A stretch of DNA of 33,070 nucleotides from Acidiferrobacteraceae bacterium (GTDB lineage Bacteria; Pseudomonadota; Gammaproteobacteria; Arenicellales; UBA868). Below the pieces are notes generated by a model. That model saw only the letters and a list, made by a program, of their open reading frames with translations, ran no database searches and was not told the DNA's origin. Of the stretch, positions 7,825-16,204 are shown piece after piece. A program made the translations under genes and the position numbers. Numbering within the stretch: the first letter of the stretch is position 1; the number at the start of each line of letters is the position of its first letter. The stretch spans positions 1-33,070 of the forward strand of contig JABINT010000077.1 in assembly GCA_018698075.1 (NCBI GenBank). Reading direction: 5' to 3'.

Positions 7825-8766
7825 ATGTTTTTACGGCAATTTGAATATCTGGTCGCGCTTGAACAGGAAGGCCACTTCGGCCGTGCCGCTGAGCGCTGTC
7901 ATGTATCGCAACCAAGCCTGTCCAGCGCGCTACAACAACTTGAATCTGAGCTCGACGTAACTATCATCCTTCGTCACCAGCGTTACCAGGGGTTCACACC
8001 TGAAGGTGAGCGGGTTATCAGTTGGGCCAAGCGCCTGCTGGCTGATCGGAAAAGCATGATCGAAGATCTCGCCATTATGCGGCGTAATCTCAATGGCAAA
8101 ATCCGAGTTGGCGCCATGCCAACCAGTTCTCCAGTTCTACCCCGTATCAGCCAACTTTTTACTCAAGCTTACCCAGCAGTCGAGATAGATATTCAGTTCG
8201 TGGGCTCAGGCAATCTGATCAACGAATTACGAAACTTTGAACTCGACGTTGGCATTACCTACCTCGAAGGTCAGTCGTTGAAAAAGCTAAACACCATGGT
8301 GCTGTACCAAGAACAGCTCAGCCTGATGATTCCAAAAAACATGTTATCGACACGACAAAAAACTATTGGCTGGAAAGAGGCCGCCGAACTACCTCTTTGT
8401 CTGCTTTCTCCAAACATGAAAGAACGCCAGGTCATGGATGAAGCATTTGCCAGTATCGACTGTGCCCCGTCACCAAAACTTGAATGCAATTCAATTTTCC
8501 AGCTGGCATTCCATGTTATGCAGGGCGATCTGGCAACTATTGTCCCCAACGGGTTCAGTCGCGCCAACGATGCCTTTCCCGGCACTCGAGAAATTCAGTT
8601 GATCGACCCGATCATCAGCAAACCTGTTGGCCTGATCTGGGAAAAAGTAACCCCACCTCTACCTATGGCCCAAGCCATGGCAGACCTGCTTATGGAGTCA
8701 AAACATGAGATACAGGAGGCCTTGGGGAAATCGACTGATCTTCCGCACGCAAAGGCAGTCGCTTAA
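7825..8766 (+). CDS. LysR-type transcriptional regulator
   Basis: A 313-residue regulator with an N-terminal winged helix-turn-helix (about residues 1-60: FEYLVALEQEGHFGRAAERCHVSQPSLSSAL) and a C-terminal periplasmic-binding-like effector domain starting near residue 90 (GKIRVGAMPTSSPVLP). The sequence recalls LysR proteins found beside formate dehydrogenase operons in proteobacteria, based on my memory of that family. That would suit a formaldehyde/formate-producing pathway, but no formate dehydrogenase is in this window. The start is ATG with a strong GAGGGGAG site. It is divergent from the exporter and could control that gene or the msm operon; no target can be proven here. Confidence 0.92.
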   Translation: MFLRQFEYLVALEQEGHFGRAAERCHVSQPSLSSALQQLESELDVTIILRHQRYQGFTPEGERVISWAKRLLADRKSMIEDLAIMRRNLNGKIRVGAMPTSSPVLPRISQLFTQAYPAVEIDIQFVGSGNLINELRNFELDVGITYLEGQSLKKLNTMVLYQEQLSLMIPKNMLSTRQKTIGWKEAAELPLCLLSPNMKERQVMDEAFASIDCAPSPKLECNSIFQLAFHVMQGDLATIVPNGFSRANDAFPGTREIQLIDPIISKPVGLIWEKVTPPLPMAQAMADLLMESKHEIQEALGKSTDLPHAKAVA

Positions 8767-8772
8767 GTTTCC

Positions 8773-8801
8773 AGCAGCAACCAGGGGGGAGAGATGCTGC
8801 T
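8773..8801. terminator. Stem-loop between convergent genes
   Basis: AGCAGCA and TGCTGCT form a 7-bp stem around a 15-base loop, directly after the LysR stop and before the end of the convergent permease-fusion gene. No T-run follows on either strand, so a terminator role is only suggested by location. Confidence 0.3.
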
Positions 8802-8822
8802 ATCAGATGAACCTCTCTGACG

Positions 8823-11399
8823 CTAGGCTCTTCGACCCATTGACCTTTTGCGATATCGGAATATTATTCCTGCCAGCAGTACGACCAGCAAAGGACCAGC
8901 GGCCAGGTTAATTAATACCAGACGAGCGCCCAACCCGTCTACCTTGGTACGAATACCACGCCTGACTTCTCGAAGTTCCCGACGGGCAGAAAGTAATTTG
9001 CTTTCAAATTCCTTCAGTTGGCGTTTCATGCTCTCGGGCAACTGCGCATATTCGATGTGCTCGGTTCCCTCGGCCAGACCGCTAATTTGCTGTTCCAGCT
9101 TGGTCACTTCACCAGCAAGACTGGCCTCTTTATCTTGCAACCCAGCTTGTGCCACTCGAAACAAATCAGCCACTCGTGTAAACGGCCGCTGCAACTTCCC
9201 GCGAGACCGTATTCCTATCAACGCCTCATCCCCTGTGGCAAATTCAATCATATTCAATAAAAAAGCCAGATTATCATTGAGTGGTCGAACCACAGTATCC
9301 TCGCCAAGCCGTGTATGCTGAAGCGAGAATGGATCGAACAGCCAGTCCACATCGGCTACCGCAAAGACAACCGGGGCGCCACGGGAGGACTGGAGGTGCA
9401 AAACGCCAGTACTGTGCGACGCTGACAAGTGATACGCACTTTTTAGGGGGCCCTTCACAACCACAGCAAGCGCTCTGGGCTGCGACTGACCAGCAAAGGT
9501 CATTGCCAACTCACGCGGCGTTTTTCGGGCAAACGACTCCCTAGGATAAACGCCTGCATCAACTGTGGTTGTAACCAGAACCGTTCCGTCGGCCACTGAG
9601 TCAAGAGTCAACGCGCCGGGCTCAACCAATAAGAGTTCATTCAGATTAGCGGTCGTTGGGTGAACCGACGACAACCCCGCAGCGCGAACTCTCATCCAGT
9701 AAGGATAGTTAAGGCGGCCCTGCTGATCATCAGCAACCACAGATGCGAGTTGTGTATCACCAACAATCCCCTCGCCCTGGTAATTGATACCGTATCTTGC
9801 AAGCAAATCAGAAATGTCGTTGATCTCATCGGATGGCTGAGGGTTCGTCACGTTGTTGGCAGGCTTGACCCGGGTATATGGATCAATCATCACGATCAGG
9901 CTGCCGCCTCCCATAACGTACTGGTCGATTGCATAAAGCATGTCCTCGTGCAGTATGTCGGTACCGAGCAAAATCAACGCGTCAAGATCGGCCGGTAGCT
10001 GGGTTTCAAAGAAGGGCACTACAGCAAGGTCATAGGCTCGCTTCAGTTCGGCCATGAATGACAGGCCATCGCGCTCGGCGAGAGCTGCTGAGGATGGCAA
10101 CAAGGGGCTGATCAATGCAATCCGGGGTGTTGATTGGCGGGTCAAGCCATTCAAAGCCTGGGCAAGATCGTACTCCAACAGACTCTCCCGACGAATATCC
10201 AGGTACGGAATCCGCCCAAGCCGTCCCCCATGCTCTATTGTGATTCCGAGAAAAAAGTGGTCACCAGACGACATAGGTACCCGATGCATACCGCGGGCCA
10301 TCGCCTGAAGCTCCTGTTCGGTGTCAGGTTCTGGATCAACCAAGGTCCACTCCAATGTGGACCGCCCAGACATTCCTGAAAGCAGTCGCTGAATGCGCCG
10401 AGCATGTGCCTTAATAGACGCTGGAACAGTATCTTCAGTGTCACTCCAGTAGAGGGTCAATTGGGTTTTTTCCGGTAACTGCTCAAGCACCTGCTTCGTT
10501 CCAGAATGAAGACTGAATTCCTTTGCTGCAGTCAAATCAAACTGGCCAGGCAGATTCGCTGCTAACGGGATACCGAGCAGCCACAACAGACACAGCGTCA
10601 GCAGCCGTGCCAGGCGTTTTCCAGAAAACAGTTTACGCAGGTCGCCCCGACGTCTTTCCTCGATCACCCAATGAGTCACCAACAAGGCCAGGCCGATGGT
10701 CAACCCGAAATACAAAAGACCCTGTGGGCGTATCACGCCTTCTCCAAGACGATTCAGCCAGGTAACCGGGCTGTACACTGAAAGTGTTTCCCACGCCCAC
10801 TGGGGCAGCACATTGCGAAGGAGTCGGCCAAAGACGTCCCACCCGCAAAGCATCAGCAGAAATAGCGCCCCAATGCCTGCAACAAAAGCACCTACTGTCT
10901 CGCGAACGAACGCGGCCGCCAGCAACGCAACAGCGAAACACGCGCCAAGCAGTAAAGCGCAAGCTAGATAACCGGCCACCATAACGCCAAAATCTGGTTC
11001 GCCAAGATAGCTCACCGTAATCGCGAACGGAAATGTTAGCGCAAGTGTGAGGAGCAAGAGCAGATAGCCTGCGGTGAATTTCCCGATAACAATGGCAGCC
11101 CGACTGACAGGCAATGAATATATGAGTTCCATTTCGCGATCCGCCTGATTGTCTGCCCAAGCCGACATAGCAAGCGCGGGAACCAGCACCAAGGAGATCC
11201 AGGGAATGAACCCCAGTAACAAACGAAGGGTTGCCTCATCTGACGAATAAAAATCGGCAACCAGAAAAATACAGGCGCCTAACCCAAGCAAAAAGGCTGC
11301 CTGAAAGAGGTAACTCAAAGGCGTGAAAAATAGTAGCCGCAATTCATGGCGCAGTACTGCACTGAATCCAGAAATGATACTGATCTTTAATTCACTCAT
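8823..11399 (-). CDS. ABC-2 permease fused to GldG-type auxiliary domain
   Basis: An 858-residue membrane protein. Residues about 10-250 hold six hydrophobic segments typical of an ABC-2 (GldF/NosY-like) permease, including the DNQADREMELIYSLPVSR segment common in this family. A seventh segment near 268-285 leads into a large soluble domain (about 290-720) of the GldG/ABC_transp_aux type, with IALISPL and a DALILLGTD strand followed by GGSLIVMIDPY. A coiled-coil-like charged region (about 765-825) and a final membrane helix end the protein. In Bacteroidetes GldF and GldG are separate; here they are one chain. The ATPase gene lies 16 bp upstream. Transported substrate is unknown; homologues in non-gliding bacteria have been linked to envelope functions. 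Confidence 0.85.
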   Translation of the reverse strand: MSELKISIISGFSAVLRHELRLLFFTPLSYLFQAAFLLGLGACIFLVADFYSSDEATLRLLLGFIPWISLVLVPALAMSAWADNQADREMELIYSLPVSRAAIVIGKFTAGYLLLLLTLALTFPFAITVSYLGEPDFGVMVAGYLACALLLGACFAVALLAAAFVRETVGAFVAGIGALFLLMLCGWDVFGRLLRNVLPQWAWETLSVYSPVTWLNRLGEGVIRPQGLLYFGLTIGLALLVTHWVIEERRRGDLRKLFSGKRLARLLTLCLLWLLGIPLAANLPGQFDLTAAKEFSLHSGTKQVLEQLPEKTQLTLYWSDTEDTVPASIKAHARRIQRLLSGMSGRSTLEWTLVDPEPDTEQELQAMARGMHRVPMSSGDHFFLGITIEHGGRLGRIPYLDIRRESLLEYDLAQALNGLTRQSTPRIALISPLLPSSAALAERDGLSFMAELKRAYDLAVVPFFETQLPADLDALILLGTDILHEDMLYAIDQYVMGGGSLIVMIDPYTRVKPANNVTNPQPSDEINDISDLLARYGINYQGEGIVGDTQLASVVADDQQGRLNYPYWMRVRAAGLSSVHPTTANLNELLLVEPGALTLDSVADGTVLVTTTVDAGVYPRESFARKTPRELAMTFAGQSQPRALAVVVKGPLKSAYHLSASHSTGVLHLQSSRGAPVVFAVADVDWLFDPFSLQHTRLGEDTVVRPLNDNLAFLLNMIEFATGDEALIGIRSRGKLQRPFTRVADLFRVAQAGLQDKEASLAGEVTKLEQQISGLAEGTEHIEYAQLPESMKRQLKEFESKLLSARRELREVRRGIRTKVDGLGARLVLINLAAGPLLVVLLAGIIFRYRKRSMGRRA

Positions 11400-11415
11400 T
11401 GAATCAGCGTCGACA

Positions 11416-12147
11416 TTAGGAAGTCGTCAAGGGTTCTTGGTCATGCACGGTCAGTTTTCTGAACTGAGTACCTAGACGCCCCGAACTATCGACCAGATCG
11501 GCCAGACTAGCATCAGCGATCAGCTGACCATGATTGATCACCACAACCCGATCGCACAATTCTTCTGCCTCTTCCAGAATATGTGTCGATAACACAATGG
11601 TTCTGCCAACTTTCATCTTACGTACCAAACGCCTCACCAATTCCTTCTGGTTGGGGTCCAGCCCATCCGTGGGCTCATCGAGAACCAATACCCTGGGTTC
11701 ATGCAAAATGGCCTGAGCAAGCCACGCTCTTTGTCGCCAACCCTTGGATAATTGCGCAAGGGGTCGTGATAGCGCTGGCCCGAGTTCAACCCGATCACAG
11801 GCCTGATCAATCGCGTTCTCAAGCGGCCGGCCTGATAAACGCCGAGCTTGGCCGCAGAACACCAGAAACTCATAAACGGTCAACCGGCCAAAACCGTTGG
11901 GCGCCTCTGGAAGGTAGCCCAGAGACATCTGAGCCGCCTGGGTTTGTCGCACGATGTCCGAACCACAAATTCGAACCGAGCCACTGTCCGGAAGGAGATA
12001 CCCAGAGACCATACGCATAGTGGTGGTCTTGCCTGCGCCGTTGGGGCCAAGAAAACCAACGACTGAATCAGACTCCAGTTTCAGGGAAAGTTTGTTTACC
12101 GCCTGAATATCTCCAAAACTCTTGGAGAGATTTTCTATCTCAAGCAC
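11416..12147 (-). CDS. ABC transporter ATPase (GldA/CcmA-like) for the fused permease
   Basis: A 243-residue ATP-binding subunit of the ABC-2 type. Visible motifs are Walker A GPNGAGKTTT, a Q-loop region near LGYLPEAPNGF, a signature LSKGWRQR (LSGGQ variant common in this family), Walker B VLVLDEPTDGLDP and switch histidine in STHILEEAEEL. It starts with GTG at 12147. The adjacent permease gene makes this a two-gene operon. No evidence ties it to the sulfonate genes apart from proximity. Confidence 0.9.
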   Translation of the reverse strand: MLEIENLSKSFGDIQAVNKLSLKLESDSVVGFLGPNGAGKTTTMRMVSGYLLPDSGSVRICGSDIVRQTQAAQMSLGYLPEAPNGFGRLTVYEFLVFCGQARRLSGRPLENAIDQACDRVELGPALSRPLAQLSKGWRQRAWLAQAILHEPRVLVLDEPTDGLDPNQKELVRRLVRKMKVGRTIVLSTHILEEAEELCDRVVVINHGQLIADASLADLVDSSGRLGTQFRKLTVHDQEPLTTS

Positions 12148-12218
12148 ACTGTCGCCCGCCTACTTAATTCCTACGACCAGAGTCTAACTGCGTCATAACT
12201 TGCGTGGGGCCGGAAGGA

Positions 12219-12428
12219 TCAGTGATCAGAAAAAAATCCGGCCGTAATAAACAAAGCTACACTAATCCATGAAACGGCATACCCCGAGCGGACCACCAGA
12301 ACACGGATCCGATCACTATGTGAGCCACTTTTTTTGAGAATATAGGGGCCCAAGCTTGCGATCAAAGCACCGGCGATTGCGCAGGAAATCATGACCGGGC
12401 GATTCAACAGGATCTCAAGAACACCCAT
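12219..12428 (-). CDS. Small two-helix membrane protein, unknown
   Basis: A 69-residue open frame with two predicted membrane helices (about 11-31 and 47-65) joined by a short basic loop (KKSGSHSDRIR). I do not recognise a family. It lies 53 bp downstream of the second sulfonate-type ATPase and 71 bp upstream of the GldA-like gene, on the same strand, so it could belong to either unit. The ribosome site is poor. An inverted repeat (GGCCGGA with TCCGGCC, 12208-12243) covers its stop codon. The hydrophobic pattern argues for a real gene, but it may be spurious. Confidence 0.5.
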   Translation of the reverse strand: MGVLEILLNRPVMISCAIAGALIASLGPYILKKSGSHSDRIRVLVVRSGYAVSWISVALFITAGFFSDH

Positions 12429-12481
12429 AGGTTATTCTAGTGTTGGAAGACGGCCGGCGCAGATTCAGAACTGCTAAGACT

Positions 12482-13318
12482 CTAGGGCCTGCGAGAGTAG
12501 GATTCCAGAAAATCTGAACTCGAACCAACCCCCTTAAAGCTCTTTAGTGCCTCCTCGTGGAGCATTTCCATAGCATGACGTTTATATTCATAAGCCTGTG
12601 AAGAACTCAGCATCTCCAGATTTCTCGGCCGTGGCAAATCAATCTGCACTACTTCTCTCACCGTGGCTGGCCGGTTTGACAGTACAACCAGGCTGTCAGC
12701 AAGGATAATAGCCTCCTCAAGCTCAGAGGTGACAAATACGTTAGTCCGAGCCTCCTGCTCGCATAAGCGCATGTAGAACTCCTGCATCAACTGACGAGTC
12801 ATGGCGTCCAGACCGCGGAATGGCTCATCCATGATCATAACCAGCGGTTGGTTAATCAACGCCCGTGCAAGCTCAGCACGCCGTTGCATGCCACCTGACA
12901 GCTGCAAAGGATACTTGTCCCGAAACTCTTTGAGTCCAACCGTTTCAATAATACTGTCGGCCGCCTCTTTTAATTGATCGCGAGGTATATCGCCGCGCAA
13001 CTTGGGGCCAAAGGTGACGTTCTGGTAGGTAGTTAACCAAGGCATCAAAGCGGTTTCCTGAAAGACAACCAGCGTATCTTTGCTGGGACCTGTAACTGGG
13101 CGCCCATCCAGCAGGATTTGACCGCTGTCTGGCTTCTCGAACCCTGCCAACAAGTTGACTACTGTCGATTTGCCACAGCCTGAGGGCCCAACAATCGCGG
13201 TAAGTTGATTGCGTCGAATTTTGAGACTGAGATTCTCAATAACCATCTCACGTTCCCAGTCCTCCCCAAATGCCTTGGAGACATTATTTACTTGCATCAT
13301 GTCAGGTGCGTCTGCCAT
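12482..13318 (-). CDS. Sulfonate/taurine-type ABC importer ATPase, second copy (lacks switch His)
   Basis: ATP-binding subunit of the SsuB/TauB family. Motifs: Walker A GPSGCGKST, Q-loop VVFQETALMPW, an intact signature LSGGMQRRAELARAL, Walker B VMIMDEPFRGLDA. Where the switch-loop histidine should be (THD in the family) it reads TSE, so the catalytic histidine is replaced by serine. An extended C-terminal stretch (about 60 residues past the family core, with HAMEMLHEEALKSF) resembles the tail of the partner ATPase. I prefer ATG 13318, placed 5 bases after GGAAG, over GTG 13330. It is the last transporter gene, 57 bp after the second permease. Confidence 0.9.
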   Translation of the reverse strand: MADAPDMMQVNNVSKAFGEDWEREMVIENLSLKIRRNQLTAIVGPSGCGKSTVVNLLAGFEKPDSGQILLDGRPVTGPSKDTLVVFQETALMPWLTTYQNVTFGPKLRGDIPRDQLKEAADSIIETVGLKEFRDKYPLQLSGGMQRRAELARALINQPLVMIMDEPFRGLDAMTRQLMQEFYMRLCEQEARTNVFVTSELEEAIILADSLVVLSNRPATVREVVQIDLPRPRNLEMLSSSQAYEYKRHAMEMLHEEALKSFKGVGSSSDFLESYSRRP

Positions 13319-13387
13319 TAAATCTTCCACCGGTTCAGTTCACGATTTACCATTTTCTATTCTTGAAATTTTCCTGAAATACTACAA

Positions 13388-14230
13388 TCAGAACATCCGC
13401 CGCCACGGCATCGATCTGTAGCCGATATACCGTATAAGACTACTGGAGATATATCCTGCCAATCCTATGCTGATCATGCCGACGATAACCTGATCCATTA
13501 CGCCACCCATGTAGGAACTCCAGATGAAAAAGCCTAATCCCCCGCCACTTTGCTGACCACCACCGGAAATCATCTCAGCCGCTAGCACTACTTCCCATGT
13601 AATTCCCATACCTACGGCGGCGCCGATAAAAATGGATGGCAAAGTGCCGGGCAGAATAATCTTACGAAAAAGATCCCACTGAGTTGCGCCCATCGACTGC
13701 GCCGCCCGTAGGTACTGGATATCTACAGCACGTGCGCCGCCGAGTACATTAATGACGATGGTATAGAACGCTCCAAGAAACGTGACAAACATGATCGACA
13801 ATTCTGTAGTTGGCCAGAAAATGATGGAGGCCGGCACCCATGCAAGCGGTGGTATCGGACGAAGGATCTCAAATGGCGGGAAAAACATGCCTCGAAAATA
13901 TTTATTGACTGCCATCGCTAGTCCAAATGGGATTCCAATAATTTGTGCAATCAAAAAACCTAGGAACACCCGGCCCATACTCAGATACCAACTTTCCCAA
14001 TATCCAGGCAAAAGAACCACATCGCTCCAGCGAGTCGCAACGATTGATGGCGCATCCACCTTTCCCACAAACGGGACCATAACTCCGAACCACTCGTTGA
14101 ATCGAAATCCGATCTCCCACAGAGTAAGAAATATCAGTATTGATAAAACACCACGTCTGAAAGTCAGATCTGAAACTAGGGCTTTAGCTCTAGCGCCTAG
14201 CGTTTCCTGTCTCTTCGATGCCTTTCCCAT
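13388..14230 (-). CDS. Sulfonate/taurine-type ABC importer permease, second copy
   Basis: A 280-residue inner-membrane permease of the BPD_transp_1 (SsuC/TauC) family with about six membrane segments. The EAA-type loop that contacts the ATPase is the segment around AAQSMGATQWDLFRKIILPGTLPSIFIG, followed by GITWEVVLAAEMISGG, both characteristic of nitrate/sulfonate/taurine permeases. It pairs with the first permease of the operon rather than acting as a homodimer, judging by the operon content. Gaps to its neighbours are about 40-60 bp. Confidence 0.9.
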   Translation of the reverse strand: MGKASKRQETLGARAKALVSDLTFRRGVLSILIFLTLWEIGFRFNEWFGVMVPFVGKVDAPSIVATRWSDVVLLPGYWESWYLSMGRVFLGFLIAQIIGIPFGLAMAVNKYFRGMFFPPFEILRPIPPLAWVPASIIFWPTTELSIMFVTFLGAFYTIVINVLGGARAVDIQYLRAAQSMGATQWDLFRKIILPGTLPSIFIGAAVGMGITWEVVLAAEMISGGGQQSGGGLGFFIWSSYMGGVMDQVIVGMISIGLAGYISSSLIRYIGYRSMPWRRMF

Positions 14231-14269
14231 CTTATTTCCTCAACTTTCAGTTACTGCGCGCGATGAACA

Positions 14270-15139
14270 TTAAGCAAGCTCTCGCTCACCCGCTTCAAAC
14301 GCTTTGACTGCTTCTTCATGAACCGCTTCTTTGGTCTCTTGTACTAAAATCCTAAACTCTTCAGAAGACAGTAACCGATAATCTCTTGGCCTATTGATTT
14401 TTACTTCGACTATTTTCTTTGTCCTGGCAGGACGCGTCGTCATAACAATGACTCTATCCCCAAGGAAAATTGCTTCTTCCAAATCATGCGTTATGAAAAA
14501 GATGGTAACTCGAGTGCGGTCATATACCTCAAGCAGAGATTCATGCATGATTGACTTGGTCAGCGCGTCCATAGCACGATAGGGTTCATCCAGCAGCAAT
14601 ACTTTGGGATCGTTTATCAACGCGCGAACGATTTCTGCCCGTCGCGCCATTCCCGAGGACACTTCGCCCGGATACTTGTCTGCGACACCCGATAATCCAG
14701 CCTCAGATAGCATCGAAATTGCTTTCTCGCGAGCATCGGCTTTATTCATTAATCCCTGAACAATCGGGCCATAAGCTACGTTATCAGCCAACGTTTTCCA
14801 GGGGAACAGTGCGCCATTCTGGAATACGACAACCCGATCAGCACCCTGATCTGCCAGCGGTTTGTCCGGTCCACAGAGCATTTCACCATCAAGATCTATC
14901 TGCCCTGATGTGATCGAGTGAAAACCGGCAATAGCGTTCAGCAAGGTTGTCTTGCCACAGCCGGATGGCCCAACAATCATACAGACCTCAGCCGGCGCTA
15001 TTTCTAAAGAGCAATCGTCCACCGCAAGGACATTTGCACCCTTTGGGTCATAAATCTTGGTGACATTGCGTATGCTGATCGCCCCCTTAGTGGAAGCGTT
15101 CTTATCTGTTGCCGGCTGCTGATGAGCTGCTGTAGTCAT
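14270..15139 (-). CDS. Sulfonate/taurine-type ABC importer ATPase, first copy (degenerate signature)
   Basis: A 289-residue SsuB/TauB-type ATPase. Walker A GPSGCGKTT, Q-loop VVFQNGALFPW, Walker B VLLLDEPYRAMDA and switch histidine ITHDLEEA are intact. The signature motif is VSSGM instead of LSGGM/Q, with glycine three changed to serine. This is complementary to the second ATPase, which keeps LSGGM but lost the switch histidine. The gene starts directly after the permease stop (adjacent codons) with an excellent AGGAGG ribosome site, so the two are translationally coupled. Confidence 0.92.
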   Translation of the reverse strand: MTTAAHQQPATDKNASTKGAISIRNVTKIYDPKGANVLAVDDCSLEIAPAEVCMIVGPSGCGKTTLLNAIAGFHSITSGQIDLDGEMLCGPDKPLADQGADRVVVFQNGALFPWKTLADNVAYGPIVQGLMNKADAREKAISMLSEAGLSGVADKYPGEVSSGMARRAEIVRALINDPKVLLLDEPYRAMDALTKSIMHESLLEVYDRTRVTIFFITHDLEEAIFLGDRVIVMTTRPARTKKIVEVKINRPRDYRLLSSEEFRILVQETKEAVHEEAVKAFEAGERELA

Positions 15140-16009
15140 CTACACACCTCCTTGGCCAAGCGCCTTTGCTCGCCACCGCATCATACGATTGCCGGCAGCG
15201 CGCACCATTGCTGAGGTTATCCAACCAACGAGTCCCAGCGTTAACATGGCCATAACCATGGTGGTGTACTTGTTAACCATATAAGAAGCCATAATCATAT
15301 AACCCAACCCATAATCACCAGAGATCATCTCTGCTGCCACTAGAGAAAACCAAGCTACCCCGATACTGATCTGCAAACCGGTAAATATAAATGGCAAAGA
15401 GCCGGGCACGACCACGTTGATGAAGACATGTCGTTTCTTAGAGCCAAGGCAACCTGCTGCGCGGAAATATGATTCATCAATGGACTCTACACCGAGCATT
15501 GTGTTTAAAGCGGTCACAAAAAAAGAGGCTAAGGTTGCCAGATAGATGATTGGCGTCTCAAACCCCGAGAACATCACAATTGCAAGCGGAACCCATGCGA
15601 GAATCGGAATCGGCCGTAAGGTCTCCAGCACTGGAAAAGTATAATCCTTAAACTTCTTTGACCAGCCCATAAAGAGGCCCAGGGGCACACCGAGAACTGT
15701 TGCCAGAGCGAAGCCAATAATGACTCGCCTGCAACTGACCCAAATATTAATATAGTAGTCTTCGGTAAAAAGCGAGGTACCCCAGATCGGGTCTCTACTT
15801 AGCCATTCGGTTATTACCTCGACCGGGCCCGGGATCTTAAAAAAGGGGAAAATTTTCCAATACTCATTTAAAAGAAAATAGGTCAGTAGCCATAGCCCGA
15901 TACCCGCGAACGCCAGGTATGGCATGGGCGTCTTCAATGATTTCCAGGTCTTGTACAAAAAATACTGAAAGCCTGTTGGAGCGTGCCCGCTGACACCTTG
16001 ATTACTCAT
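15140..16009 (-). CDS. Sulfonate/taurine-type ABC importer permease, first copy
   Basis: A 289-residue BPD_transp_1 permease with an N-terminal helix near 32-49 and five more further on. The ATPase-coupling loop reads RAAGCLGSKKRHVFINVVVP (about 194-213), then GVAWFSLVAAEMISGDYGLGYMI, which is typical of SsuC/TauC. ATG 16009 follows GGGGAAG. A terminator-like hairpin stands between this gene and the upstream binding-protein gene, so the permease is probably made at a lower level. Substrate is inferred to be methanesulfonate from the shared promoter element with msmA. Confidence 0.92.
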   Translation of the reverse strand: MSNQGVSGHAPTGFQYFLYKTWKSLKTPMPYLAFAGIGLWLLTYFLLNEYWKIFPFFKIPGPVEVITEWLSRDPIWGTSLFTEDYYINIWVSCRRVIIGFALATVLGVPLGLFMGWSKKFKDYTFPVLETLRPIPILAWVPLAIVMFSGFETPIIYLATLASFFVTALNTMLGVESIDESYFRAAGCLGSKKRHVFINVVVPGSLPFIFTGLQISIGVAWFSLVAAEMISGDYGLGYMIMASYMVNKYTTMVMAMLTLGLVGWITSAMVRAAGNRMMRWRAKALGQGGV

Positions 16010-16071
16010 TCACATCTTCCCCTTTTGCCCATGTCTCTGGTGAACAGTAAGTACTACTCTGCATACCACCG

Positions 16072-16098
16072 GGCGAGCTTTTTACAGGCAGGCTCGCC
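16072..16098 (-). other. Second stem-loop in the binding-protein/permease gap
   Basis: GGCGAGC and GCTCGCC form a 7-bp GC-rich stem with a 13-base loop, between the terminator at 16140-16176 and the permease start. Without a T-run on the minus strand it is more likely an RNA-stability or processing element; function is not established. Confidence 0.45.
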
Positions 16099-16139
16099 TA
16101 CGGCGGGTGATACTTTAACTTTGTTTTTACTTAGAAATC

Positions 16140-16176
16140 AAAAGCGGGCTCCGAGATACTCTCGAGGCCCGCTTTT
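16140..16176 (-). terminator. Strong intrinsic terminator after the binding-protein gene
   Basis: AAAAGCGGGC and GCCCGCTTTT form a perfect 10-bp stem, extended by an inner CGAGA/TCTCG stem around a 3-base loop. The A/T-rich foot gives a T-run in both directions. It starts 29 bases after the binding-protein stop codon and before the permease, so it must be partly read through if the importer genes share one transcript. This is a usual way to make more binding protein than permease. Confidence 0.8.
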
Positions 16177-16204
16177 CAATCAATCTACTAAACTAACATC
16201 TTAA

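Noticed and set aside
10633-11160. Long ORF on the minus strand within the permease fusion gene
   Set aside because: It is an alternate-frame shadow of the clearly coding permease; its translation has no family features.
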